Made by a program: the position numbers and the translations under genes. The notes below the pieces were generated by a model. That model did not search any database. It was not told where the DNA came from and saw only the letters and a list, made by a program, of their open reading frames with translations. From assembly GCA_026413225.1 (NCBI GenBank), contig CM048557.1, forward strand, positions 18,516,871-18,580,870: a DNA stretch of 64,000 bases. The letters are read 5' to 3'. Shown in pieces: positions 38,680 to 50,000 of the stretch. This stretch comes from Otis tarda (taxonomy: Eukaryota > Chordata > Aves > Otidiformes > Otididae). Position 1 is the stretch's first letter. Each line of letters opens with the position of its first letter.

Positions 38680-39412
38680 TGGCAGAGAGACAGTGTAAGA
38701 CTGGAGAATTGATTGAGAGCAGCCCTGAGGAGAATGACTTGCGGGTACTGGTGGACGAGGAGCTTCACATGAGCTGGCAATGCATGCTTGCGGCACAGAA
38801 AGCCAACTGCATCCTGGGCTACATCAAAAGAGACATGGCCAATAGGTCGAGGGAGGTGATGCTCTCCCCCTCTACTCCACGCTTGTGAGACCCCATCTGC
38901 AGTACTGTGTCCAGTTCTGGAGCTCCCAACATAAGAAGGACATGGACCAGTTGGAGAAGATCCAGAGGAGGGCCACAAAAACGATCAGAGGGCTAGAGCA
39001 CCTCTCCTGAGAGGACAGGTTAAGAGAGTTGGGGCTGTTCAGCCTGGAGAAGAGGAGGCTCCAGGGAGACCTTATAGCAGCCTTCCAGTACCTAAAGGGG
39101 GCCTAAAGGAAAGATGGGGAGAAACTCTTTAGTAGGGCCTGTTGTGACAGGACAAGGGTAATGGTTTTAAAATAGAGGGAGGTAGATTTAGATTAGATAT
39201 TAGGAAGAAATTTTTTACACTGGGGTTGGTGGAACACTGGAACAGGTTGCCCAGAGAGGTGGTGGAAGCCCCAACCCTGGAAACACTCAAGGCCAGGTTG
39301 GACGGAGCTCTGAGCAACCTGATCTGGTTGGAGATGTCCCTGCTTTTTGCAGGGGGGTTGGACTAGATGACCTTTAAAGTCACTTCCAACCCTAACTAGT
39401 CAATGGTTCTAA
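38680..39412 (+). mobile_element. CR1 LINE fragment, sense to TSPAN4, nearly complete 3' end
   Basis: About 730 bp in + orientation. It begins inside the C-terminal end of ORF2: the + frame at 38679 reads [20 protein letters not shown] and [13 protein letters not shown], typical CR1 words. It then runs through the CR1 3' region (gggctgttcagcctggagaa, ggaacaggttgcccagagag, ggttggagatgtccctgct) and ends at ccttccaaccc-like sequence. Stops and frame changes show that it is dead. It is the only CR1 inside the TSPAN4 part of the window that lies in the sense direction. Confidence 0.95.
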
Positions 39413-41010
39413 GACTGTTGTTACTATATTTTTTTAAAAACAGCTTTTGAGCATCTATTCAGAATTTAGGGAGTTTTTAAAAGCTACATTAAAAACCCAG
39501 CAGCCCATGTCAGCGTCCTCTTCATAGACCTTGATTATATTTAGGGTATTTAAGAGAATATTATCTTTCTGACAGAAAATAAAAATGACTAGGTTGCAGG
39601 TAAGAAAACACTCCAGACAATTTAAAAATGCTAATTAATATTCCTAGTAAATGCTGTGAAATACAGAGAAAACACCTGGACACAAAAGATTTTTGGTGTG
39701 TCTTCCAGCTGCCCTATGTAGTTGAATCTGATTGATGGGGAAAGTTTTGGTGCACTGTCACCTAAAATGAATTTGGCTCCCTCTGTTGTTGCTGTTACAG
39801 TGTTGTTCTGGCCCTAAGCACCTGACAGCTTTTGATTCTCATGTTAACAATCTCATAGTTAGACTCATACAGCACATGTGGCAGAAGACTCCTCTTCAGT
39901 CACACATGCTCAAAATTATAAAACAGATTCAGCCACAGAGGTTTCATTACGCAGCTGTCCCTGAAGGCAGAGTTCAGGAGATACTTCCACAAGGCCTGTG
40001 CTTACTGTAAAACAGTGCACTAAAGCCTAACAGTGTTATTTCACTGTGAAAGAACAGAAAACAAAGAAGATAACAGCTTTATAACAGGGGTTTTTTTTCT
40101 TTATTTGTAAAGTAACATGTTATTCATGTACTCTTTCAAAATACTTATTAACAGAAACTACTGTTTATGTAAAGAGTAAATTTGAAGTGGTCAAATTTAG
40201 TGCTTAAAATAGAATTCATACAAAAAAGTTTCTACCTGGCAAACCTTTATTTCCATGACAATTTTTACAGTGGTGTTGCAAAGGAACAGTAACCACTTAG
40301 TACATTCCTATAAGTACTTCATCTGGAAGGAAAATAAGACTCTCTTCCCCGTCCCCTTTTCTGATGAAATAATCTACCAGAGGTGGCACAGCAGGTCAGT
40401 AGCTGGGCTGGGAGAGCCACCACCTCCCTGCTGCTTCTCTTGAATAGGCTGGGTAGAAAGACACATCCATTGTTGATGAGGCATGGATGGTTATGATTAA
40501 TGCATGGCCGGGCTCCAGCGATTCCCCCACAGGGACCTGTGCGCACATACACTTGGAAAAGTAAAGTACAGTAAAGTAAACCACAGCATCCTTTGGGTCA
40601 GGGGTGAACCTGATTGTCTTTCAAAGGAACTGCTCCAAAGATAACCGCACAGCCCCACAGCTGTGGGTTGCTACTATAAAATATTTCTGAGCAAAAGGCA
40701 CCCAAACATTTCTTTTCAGTCTACCTTTTCCCAGTAGCTGGTGGCTGCTTTTCGTGAAGAAGTCAATTCTCCCGTGCTCTTATTGTTCATTCTGTAAAAC
40801 AGCAATGCATGTAAGGACAAAAGGCAGACAGAAACTAGGAACAGAACAAGGACATGAGCTGGCAGGAAAAGCAGTATGTGATGTGTCTTTCTGTGCGTGA
40901 ACAAAACCAATGTAAGGATGCCTTTCTCTCTCTCTTTTTTTTTTGTTTGTTTCAGTAAATAGAGGGTTTTTTACTTACTGAAAAACGATTGTGTTTTTTT
41001 TTTCTCTTAG

Positions 41011-41079
41011 ATTCTCGGACTCACCTTTGCAATGACCATGTATTGTCAGGTAGTCAAGGCAGACACCTACTGTGCATAG
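41011..41079 (+). CDS. TSPAN4: Tetraspanin-4, last coding exon
   Basis: Sixty-nine bases after ttttctcttag, phase 0: ILGLTFAMTMYCQVV, then KADTYCA and TAG. It completes the fourth membrane span and gives a short cytoplasmic tail. The two cysteines (MYC and YCA) sit where tetraspanins are usually palmitoylated. The ending ADTYCA matches vertebrate TSPAN4, which supports both the identity and the stop. The four exons together give 128 residues, against about 238 for the full vertebrate protein. Confidence 0.96.
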   Translation: MLGLTFAMTMYCQVVKADTYCA

Positions 41080-42834
41080 ATACCATTCCCAGTCTTTCTG
41101 CTCCTCCTCAAAGGACACAGGAGAAATCTCCTTCATGTTCATTCATCTGACCTTTTTTTTCCCCCTTTGTACTATAAACTGTGTATAATGCTATCTTTCT
41201 GAAGATTTTGTGAATCACCCCACTTTACTGAAGGAGGAAGAAAAGAAAAAGTCAGTACTTGAACTGGCACAGGTAAGAAGCAGCCTTGTCTTTAAGCAGA
41301 AGAAAACCTCCACAGAGCAATGGTTCCTTTTCCGTCACCTATGGCAAGGCAAAGGAGGCTGCTTGTGAGGGGCTGCTCTGCAAACCGATGGTAGGAAAAG
41401 ATTGCACTGAGGCAAGCTCTGTGAGAGCTGGCAGGTTGCCTTCCCACATTTCACGGTCTGGAAGAGAGGGCATAGAAAATGAGTATTTTTCAGCATGGAA
41501 AGAAGGTACAGAGTAGCTACCACTGAATGGAATTGTAATTTTACTACACAGTTTGCACACAACTACAATGTCAAGATCAAGCAGCCCTGCCTCCAAGTGT
41601 CTCAAGAGGATCCTCTTCAGAAATATGTTATTTTAAAGGATTATTTTTAATCTTAGGTGCTGCAAAATCAGGCTTTTAATCAGAATCTGTACAGTGAGAT
41701 CTGGCTGTTAAGGGAAAACAACATTGGACATTGTCTCACTTACTAATTGCCAGCAGCATATAGATGGTTGATTGTGTATGTAATAGATATTACATTCATA
41801 TACACATACCGTTCTGAAAGGAGGTGAAAATACCCAGCATCTAACCTCAGAAGGAGGGAACCTTTCTATCCCATTTTACATTCCAACTGAAATAACCGAG
41901 TATTATTTCTTGTAGGAGGCACTATCACTTACACCTCTGGGAAACAAGTAATTACTTTCAGCTGTATCTTCATTTCAGTAAACAACTTGTGAGTGGGCTC
42001 TCTCTGTCATTCTACTATAGTTTTATTTTTTTATCATCCCTATTTCAAGTTAGTCTGCCAAAAAATATCACTCATTTCCACACTTGAAGATCCTTACAGA
42101 GCTGTCAGCTGTTCCTTCCCTGAATGTCACCATTTCATTAATTTACTTTGGGATATCATCATCTGCAGGTATGAGCCTTGCTGAGGAAAAAAATCTTTTG
42201 CACATTGCTTATTTTTTATGAGAGTTATTAAGACTTCAGGTGTTTTTATGCTTAGCTTTTTTTTTTTTCTTTTTCCCCAGCTGCATGCTTACAACAGCCA
42301 AGACACATCAGTCTGTTAGAACTGGAGTCACCTCTCAGTTCTGTTTTTCAGACCCATCTCCATCCACCTGGCTGTTGGCTAGAATATGCCCCACACTTTT
42401 TGGAATTAGAAGAAATCAGAATCAAATCTTTCCTTAGCCAGAAAAGAGCCACCAGTTGCCTGATTTCCCCACCCTGCGTTGGTAACTGAAGTGATTTACG
42501 CAGTAACCTTCTGGGCACACCACCTAGTTGTTAGGCTAAGAATCAAACGTTTCCTGTTCTTCAAAGAAACAATTCCCCATCAGCAACAGCCACAGATAAA
42601 GCACACGTGACAGGGAGAAGCTGAAGCACCCGAGGGAAAGGACACAGCAGGAAACAGGCAAACAGAGCAATGCAGCTGGCCTGCTCCCTGCAGCCAGCCT
42701 TTGAGGACCTCTCAGCCACTGACAACAGACCAGAGACAACCATGGGGCCCTGTTGTCCAGAAAGCTCAATGCAGCTATTCTTACTGTGACAGAGTAGGAA
42801 CACGCATCAAGTTCAGGCAAAAAAAAAGTTACCT

Positions 42835-42840
42835 TTTATT
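42835..42840 (-). promoter_or_regulatory. Possible polyadenylation signal for a - strand transcript
   Basis: AATAAA on the - strand (tttatt on +), followed in that direction after about 10 bases by a T-run and a TG-containing stretch. Would matter only if a convergent gene exists on the - strand. Isolated hexamers are common in AT-rich DNA. Confidence 0.2.
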
Positions 42841-43646
42841 GTTAGTGCTTACAACAGCAGGTCTAAGCTATGAGTGACATTTTGCTTGCTTTGATTTAAA
42901 GGCAATTTCCAGCAGCCAAGCTGGACTCACTGACTCACAGCCTGTTGAACAGTGTCCTTAACACCCGTAAGGAACCCTCTTCTGGACCTGCACCATTGAC
43001 AAATACTATTCTCACTGCTTCGGTTTGGGGTGTTTTCCTCTTTGCTGATTTCCTGCAGTCTTCTCACCCTAGGACCCAAACTACTCCATGTTTTGTGGGG
43101 AAGTACTTGGGACAGTCTGGTGTGTGAAAGAGCAAGTATCTTCCAAAATCTGACCCCCTCAACTTTATCCATCAACCTCTGTCGCCTGGGGCATTTGGCT
43201 GCACAGACTGAGTTGGAAGAAATTTATTATTTGCGTGCATTTTGTGTGGCTCCCTAGTCACTCACTGTCACAGCAACCTCACCACCATGAAAGGATTTTA
43301 CTGCCATGCTAACAAGCCTTGACAAATGTTAGCAGACCTCGACCCGAGACAGAGGTTAAACCGAGGAGCTCGCACACAGGCACCCTGTACCCCAAGCAAG
43401 CGATGTTCCAGTCATCACCACAGTCTCGCTGCTTCCTAAGCCCAGGCTGACTTGTCAACAGTCATCGTCAAAGTTCCTTCCTTCCCTCTCTCCACTGTAT
43501 TCCTTTCTTACCTGCTCAGACACAATTCCAGCTTAGGTGTGCCATTGGTTCTTGCTGTGGTTTATAGGTTGTATACACAGGTGCTCCTGCTGACAGCTCA
43601 GAATTCCCACCACTGAAAAGCAGTGTAACAGCATGATGAATACATT

Positions 43647-43652
43647 AATAAA
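43647..43652 (+). promoter_or_regulatory. TSPAN4: Possible polyadenylation signal of TSPAN4
   Basis: AATAAA inside acattaataaaacattgatt. It is the nearest canonical hexamer downstream of the stop that I found by eye. No transcript data support it here. Confidence 0.3.
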
Positions 43653-43670
43653 ACATTGATTTTTAAGAAA

Positions 43671-46600
43671 GATAAAAGCTAGACAAGTCTATTTGTAGCC
43701 ATCCCTGCCATCAAAAATTAACACAGAGACAGCAGGCTGATGATGGCTCAGCTGATAACAGCAAACCGTTGTGCAGGGCTCCCACAGAGGGCAACTCTCA
43801 GCAATTTGCCTGCTGGTGTAGGGAGAAGAGCCATCACAAACCCTCATCCTGTGAGTCTCCCAATAACGTGCTAACCTCAGAGAACACTGATAGACTTCAG
43901 CTAAACCTACAGAAGAAACAAAATGAGTAACAGAGACTGAAGACAAGTCACACTTTGTGGTTCCCTCTAATAATTTTCTACAGTTTAGGTGTCTTTACAA
44001 AATGATAAACTGCCTCAGTTTCAAAAAAAAATATATAGAGTATAAGCAATACTCTGTAAATCCCAGTCACTGCAACAGAAACATACAGCACTAACTGCTG
44101 AAAAGAAGGCAAGAAAAAAAAAAAAATTTAAAAAAAAAAAAATCAGACCACACATCGCTGCTGCTAATTATTTTTTAAACACTACCCTTACACTGCCAAC
44201 TGAGATGCTACTGCAACTTGTTTATAATTTGAACTGGACTATTTTCTATATTTGATGTTATTAACTCTCTTCACACAGGCCAAACAGATGTTATGGTGCT
44301 TAAAGCATTACCAGCACAATCCAATTTCAAAAGTCTGAACATACTGCCTATAACAAGCCTCAGATTTCTCATATTTTCTTTTTAAAAGCCCTTTGTGATA
44401 TGTAACAGCAACATTTTAAAAAAAAAAAAAACACCAACCAAAAAAAAAGATAGTTCCATATGATATATAAAAATTCATGTTGAACTGGTTGATTATAAAT
44501 ACCCTGTAGTACACAAAACCTATTTAAAAGGCTGCTTATATCATACACATAGAGAGCAACACAGGAGTCATTCCAATTGCTTCCATTAGTGTTTTCTCAC
44601 TTTTAGTAAAATATTTTCTATTTATTACTTTCATTTCTTATCTTTAAATGTGGAGTCGATACATTTAAATTAAAGACAGAACCAAAGGCAACAAAGACAT
44701 TGAAGGAGAGCACTCCTATTTTATATCATTGCTCTTTCTGCTTAATAACAAGATGTGAAGGCACAGGGCACAGAGCTGGACCTACTGAACTCAGCAACAT
44801 CAGGATTTAGCTTTTAGATCCAGCCCCATATAGTTCTGGCTTTTCATCTTCACAATTATAATAGATACACACACACATATATATGTATATTTAATAGAAT
44901 ATGTTTTATTTTCCTGTACAGTAATTGTCAGTAGCAGCCAAATCTTATTGCTTGTACAACAGAATTATTTAGCTCCACATCTTATCATGCACAATCACTG
45001 AAATTCACTCCAGTTTCTGTTCGATGACTCCTTCTTTGTTCCTCCCCCTCAAATAATACAAACTTGTAAAGGTTTCTTCTTCCATTTAATAATTACCATT
45101 TGGATGCAGCTTTGTATGGTTACAATATGGAGAGGAATGAACTGCACGGAAGCTGTAAAAATATTTTATCTTGCATCAGCAATGTGGCTGCTATGCGAAG
45201 GCAGCCAAAGCCCTCACTTCTCACCAGCTAATTAAGAACTGGTTATGTCTCTCAGCGCACGTGGCTCCTGGCGGCCTCTTCCTCATGCACAGATAGGACA
45301 GGAGGTTGTAAGCACGGAGAAAGTCGAAGCCATTCACTTACCCCTTAGCTTCATTGTTGCGCTATAAATGTGGCACCAAAGGTAAGCAACAGAAACGAGC
45401 AGTTGATTGTGGCCTTTATTTCAAAACCAGACCCTTTATTAACTTTGTCTGCAAGGATTCTTGCTAAGCGTGAATGATCCTCATAGATACCGAGTTAGAC
45501 AATTCACAGTAAGAAAACAAGTCAGGATTTGCCATGGGAAATTTTGCTTGGATTCCTTTCTGAAGTCGCCTAGATCGTCACCAGTACCTTACCACAGTGG
45601 GCAGGTCTCCTCAGTTCTTTGGATTTTGTTGCCACAACTATAATGATACATTTTTGTGCATTCATATAAAAGAACAAAATTTAAAATATACATTTTATTT
45701 TTTAAAAGTTATTAAATATTCTTTAAAGTTTACAACAGAATGTCTTTTGTATTCTTTATAATCGACAACACTACCAGCTACACAGTGAGTATATACATAC
45801 CCAAAGATGTGCCTGTGTGGAAGTGCGCATACACACACACACACACACGCACACACAGTGTATATAATTTTTAAAAAATACACAGCATACTTCTTTTTGT
45901 CATTTCTCATAACCTGTCATTGATTTGATCATCCTTATAGCTTTTTTTTTAATTATTATGTAAGTAAGTGGTTTACCCATTCCCAGGTAAATTTACATCC
46001 CTTTCTGCTTCCTCTTAAGCGCAATCTGAAATGATGTGATGATCTATGGCAATTCAGAACATACTGGGGGACCAGGTTTACTGTGTAAGAAAATACTTAG
46101 ACTTGAAACCAGTTCTTTTCTGTTTAGAACTTGTCTGTTACTGATAATTTTAAACAAAAGGACTTTTCTTTTTCTGATGTAGCTGCTTAGATTCAGAAGT
46201 TACATAGAAAACCTTAGAAAATTAACACCAGACTGTGGCAAAATGGAACAACTATGAACTCCTACTATGTCAGGTCAGCAAAAGGTCTGGTGCACCAGGT
46301 ATCTTGTCTGAAGTCATGTCCAACGCTGCCTTTTTCAATACTTTTCAATTATTTACTGTACCCTCCAGGTCAAACAGCTTCACAAGTGAAATTGCCTCTT
46401 ACCTGGCTGCATTCTGAACACCACCACAGGCATACTATTGAAAGCGTAAGGGTAGATGTGGCCTAAAGCGGAGACTCAGAGGTTTTAGAGGTTGTTGCAG
46501 AAAAGGTCATAAAGGATAATCCAGACCTTTGATGGGAGTTTCTTAAAGCTCCCTCAGTTCAGTAGGCACATTCATACTACTTGAATTTTCTTGATGCCAT

Positions 46601-46710
46601 TGACTGTACCTCTAGATGGTCACATTAACCACATCTGCCTTTAATCCCTTTCTGACTTCATGAAACTCCACGTCAGACTTACATTGTGGCAGTGAATTTC
46701 ACAATTTACA
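43671..46710. other. Non-coding stretch, A-rich on the + strand
   Basis: Contains A-runs (44115-44142, 44418-44432) and an ACA/ATAT tract near 44870-44890. At 45160-45420 lies a non-repetitive, less AT-rich segment that includes, on the - strand, cagttcttaattagctgg and a strong donor-like ggggtaagtg. That segment might be a conserved element or an exon of an unknown gene, but I recognise no protein in it. Confidence 0.45.
45831..45857. repeat. AC microsatellite, interrupted
   Basis: AC units over 27 bp with one gc interruption at 45849, followed by a short TATA-rich stretch. Confidence 0.95.
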
Positions 46711-47077
46711 GGCTGACAGAGTTGGGGTTGTTTAGCCTGGAGAAGTGGCCTTCCAGCACCTTAAGGGGGCCTACAGGAAAGACAGGGAGAAACTCTTCAG
46801 TAGGGCGTGTTGTGACAGGACCAAGGGGTAGTGGTTTCAAAATAGAAGGAGGTAGGTTCAGACTGTTTATAAGGAAAAAAAAACATTTGCAATGAGGGTG
46901 GTGGAACACTGGAACAGGTTGCCCAGAGAGGTGGTGGATGCCTCATCCCTGGAAACATTCAAGGCCAGGTTGGATGGGGCTTTGAGCAACCTGATCTGGT
47001 TGGAGATGTCCCTGCTCCTTGCAGGATGGACTAGGTGGCCTTTAAAGGTCCCTTCCAACCCAAACTATTCTATGATA
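46711..47077 (+). mobile_element. CR1 LINE fragment, 3' end
   Basis: A 5'-truncated CR1 in + orientation: gttggggttgtttagcctgg, then ggaacaggttgcccagagag, ggttggagatgtccctgct, and the end ccttccaacccaaactattc with tatgat. A small deletion removes the usual segment after 'cctggagaag'. It is outside the TSPAN4 coding region and has no coding capacity. The 3' end is well preserved, so it is relatively young among the copies here. Confidence 0.95.
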
Positions 47078-50000
47078 ATTTCATCATGCCACATACATTT
47101 AAAACAACCCTCCATATATGGATTTTAACTTGTTGCCTTTGAATTTCATTTATTCACCATTGGTTCTGTACTTCGGGAATGATAACTTCTTACAGACATA
47201 TCAGCACAGAGCAGCTGTGTGAACTTTATAGCCTAATTTGTCTTTCCACTAAAGCTTAAACCTGGGTAATAGAGTATGCTATTGATTTTCAAGATCCCAT
47301 TGTTTCAAAAAAACTAAGCCCAGTGTACCACCCTCCCTAGCAGCTATCCTGGTTCAGTTGTCTTTGCTTTTTGAACTCCATGTTGGCATAGACAGAGGTG
47401 TTGCTATTTTAATCAACAAATAGTCTAGTATTTCAGCTGACATCCTGCTACTTTTCTCAACTATTCTTAACACAGCCTGGGAATATCAGGCTTAGCTGTG
47501 TAATACAAAGTACTTTCTGTCTGCAAAGCGATAATTTTCAAAGCGATTTAAGGGAAGCCTATGAAACTTCATCCAAAGTTGTGTCTTGGCACATCATAAC
47601 AGCAAAATGCAGAGCCTTAAGTTTCTTACCTTCCCATATGTTAAAAAACCCAACTAAATAGAGAATCTATCATTATTAACTCACCTAGTAAGTGCAATTT
47701 CAAAGGCTGTTTCATTGAAATCCTATCAGTCATCTATGTAGGTCATTTTACCCGAGGCCTTGCCTTCCCCACCCCCCCTTCCCCAGCTGTTTCCCCATAG
47801 AAATACATAGTACATTGTTCTGTTAGCTAGAAATCGTGGGTTTTGTTGACCTATAAGAACAGCTTAGTTTATGTTCCTACCTCCAAAAGAAAGCATTCAC
47901 TGCCAAATCTGCACCAGTGCACGTTAGACAGCTAGATAGATAGAGCCTATAAAGCATCTTGCAATTCGCGTTTTTTTTTAATGTAGAAATTGCTGATCTG
48001 TTAAACTGGTTTCTCCACCAACTCCCTGGCATCTTTTATGCAGAAACTGTTTAGGCAGAACATATTGTTACTACAGAATTGCTTAAAAGAGACTTCCCTG
48101 TACTTGTGTTTACAAGAATGATTTGAAAGGACGGGATATAAACCTATAACTATAAACCTCCCCTTACGTTCCCATGGCACTGCTATTACAGAATATGGTT
48201 CAAATCACAGTCAACGAAATAAAATATATAACTGTATATAATTACCTCTATATAAAACAAAGTACAACATAAGAAACAACTGTTAATGCGTATTGCTTTT
48301 ATGTGTTATTTTTCCATACGGAGAGGAACAAGAGTTTCAGGTGTAAAGCATTCGTCCTGAAGATACTAAAAATTACAATAGAAATAAAGAGATTTCAGGA
48401 ACTACTTGGGAAAGTCTATTCAGATGCACCTCATCATCTCCCTCCTCCATGCACAGCTTTCCTGGGCTGTAAGGCTCCAGCCCTTCCACCTCTACTGTAC
48501 CATTTCAGTCTGCTCTTCTGCACACAGGATACTTGGTTAATCAAGGTCCCAGTCTGCCAAACGTGGAGGGGATTCAGTTATTTGTATTTTATAACTTTAA
48601 GTGCCCAAGTACAGGCATCTGGCATGGCTTTATAAAGTTCAGGTTTGACACTGAGTTAGGAGACCATAGCCCCTACATAGCAGAGAAAGGTGAGTACTGT
48701 AACCAAGTAATTCATGTCAGCCTATTGTGGCCCTAACCAGTGAGTAAATCTGAATTGCTCTCAATGTCCTCAGGTCCTCGATGCAAGCCTGCCGACTGCT
48801 AGATGAGCACTGTTATCAAGCAGAGCTGTCACTAGTTGTTTAGCATTCTCCAGAGAGAGTAATGCTGCAGGGATTATTTTTCTTTTTTTCTTTCTTTCTT
48901 TTAACCCAATTTACCTTGAAAATTCACTCTGTTATTGTATCATCCACAGATGGAATTGATTCTGATACTATATCTCAGCTTGGATAGTAAGCACTCAGAA
49001 TATTAAGCTAAAAATGCCTCAGCCTAGAAAGGTTGCCAGTGCTGTTCTTTGGAAATGCTCATGTGCATCCACATACCACTGAAGTGACTGGAGGAGCGTA
49101 TGCATCCCCACATTTTGTACTGTGGCAGCCTAACTGTCCAAGATAAGTCTAACAAAAACAAAACAAAACAAAAAGGCGAATCTCAGTTCTTTCATTTCTC
49201 CCGTTTTCAGGCTCTCATTTCTCAAGGAATTGAACCCTTTCCCTCAAGGGAATTAAAGCTGTTTACAGACTCAATTAAGATGAAGCATTTGCAAGTACTC
49301 CAGGAAAAGAGGCACTTCAGCATGGTGCTGCTTCTAGTGCTTTCTTGGAACCCCTCCTCTCACTCTTTGAGCCTATACCAGATCACTTACGCCAAAGTCA
49401 CTAAAAGCTTCTTTATAATCCTCACAGCACTGCACAGCCCTCCTCCCTCCCCTCCAATGGCCGCTGTCTTTGCACCTGTATTAATTCATTTGAAAGTCAT
49501 GTGGGCATTAGTCAAATAGGGAGGCTGCATGGAGCTACAAGTGAAGCTCTTTGGGAAAATATGTCATGCTGTGAGCTCAGCTGTAGGAACTGGACACACA
49601 AGTTCGTTAGAAACGGGAATATTTCCCCCTAGAAGCCAGAGGTGCTTTGACTATTCTCCCGGTGAGCAGCCAAGTTATGCTACTTGGTCTTTCAAGAACA
49701 GAGATGCCTCGAAATCTCATGGTTGAAAATATTACTTTTTGGGAAAAAAACCAGAAATTGTTGACTTGGACCGGTGCACAACTGAAGGAATTACGGATTT
49801 GCCAGTGCAAACACAAGAGAGTACATAGACTGAATTGATGTGTCATATAATTACCAACTCACTTTCCCTAAACAAAACTCACCAGCTTGGAAGTACAGCT
49901 TGTCGTCATGGAACTTGCTTGATATTTGGTGCTAATAAAACTTGAAGTTTTAAATCTCCTTCCTGTGAAGTCCATGCATTAGAGTTCTTCCCTATTAAAC

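Larger units (their letters stand above)
37838..41010 (+). other. TSPAN4: TSPAN4 last intron
   Basis: Runs from gtacag to the acceptor ttttttttctcttag. It holds a GTTT-rich simple repeat immediately followed by a sense-oriented CR1 fragment (listed separately). The part from 39413 to 41010 shows only unique-looking intron sequence with T-runs near 40093, 40935 and 40995. Confidence 0.85.
41080..43670 (+). other. TSPAN4: Presumed 3' untranslated and downstream region of TSPAN4
   Basis: No coding sequence continues after the TAG. The end of the transcript is not certain. The first canonical AATAAA on the + strand that I found is at 43647, which would give a UTR of about 2.6 kb. A weaker variant TATAAA lies at 41173. 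A - strand open frame of 82 codons (42927-43175) is noted in the findings. No mobile element was recognised. Confidence 0.4.

Noticed and set aside
38424-38978. 184-codon - strand open frame
   Set aside because: It crosses the GTTT simple repeat and reads the CR1 fragment backwards; lysine/asparagine/threonine runs come from the simple repeat.
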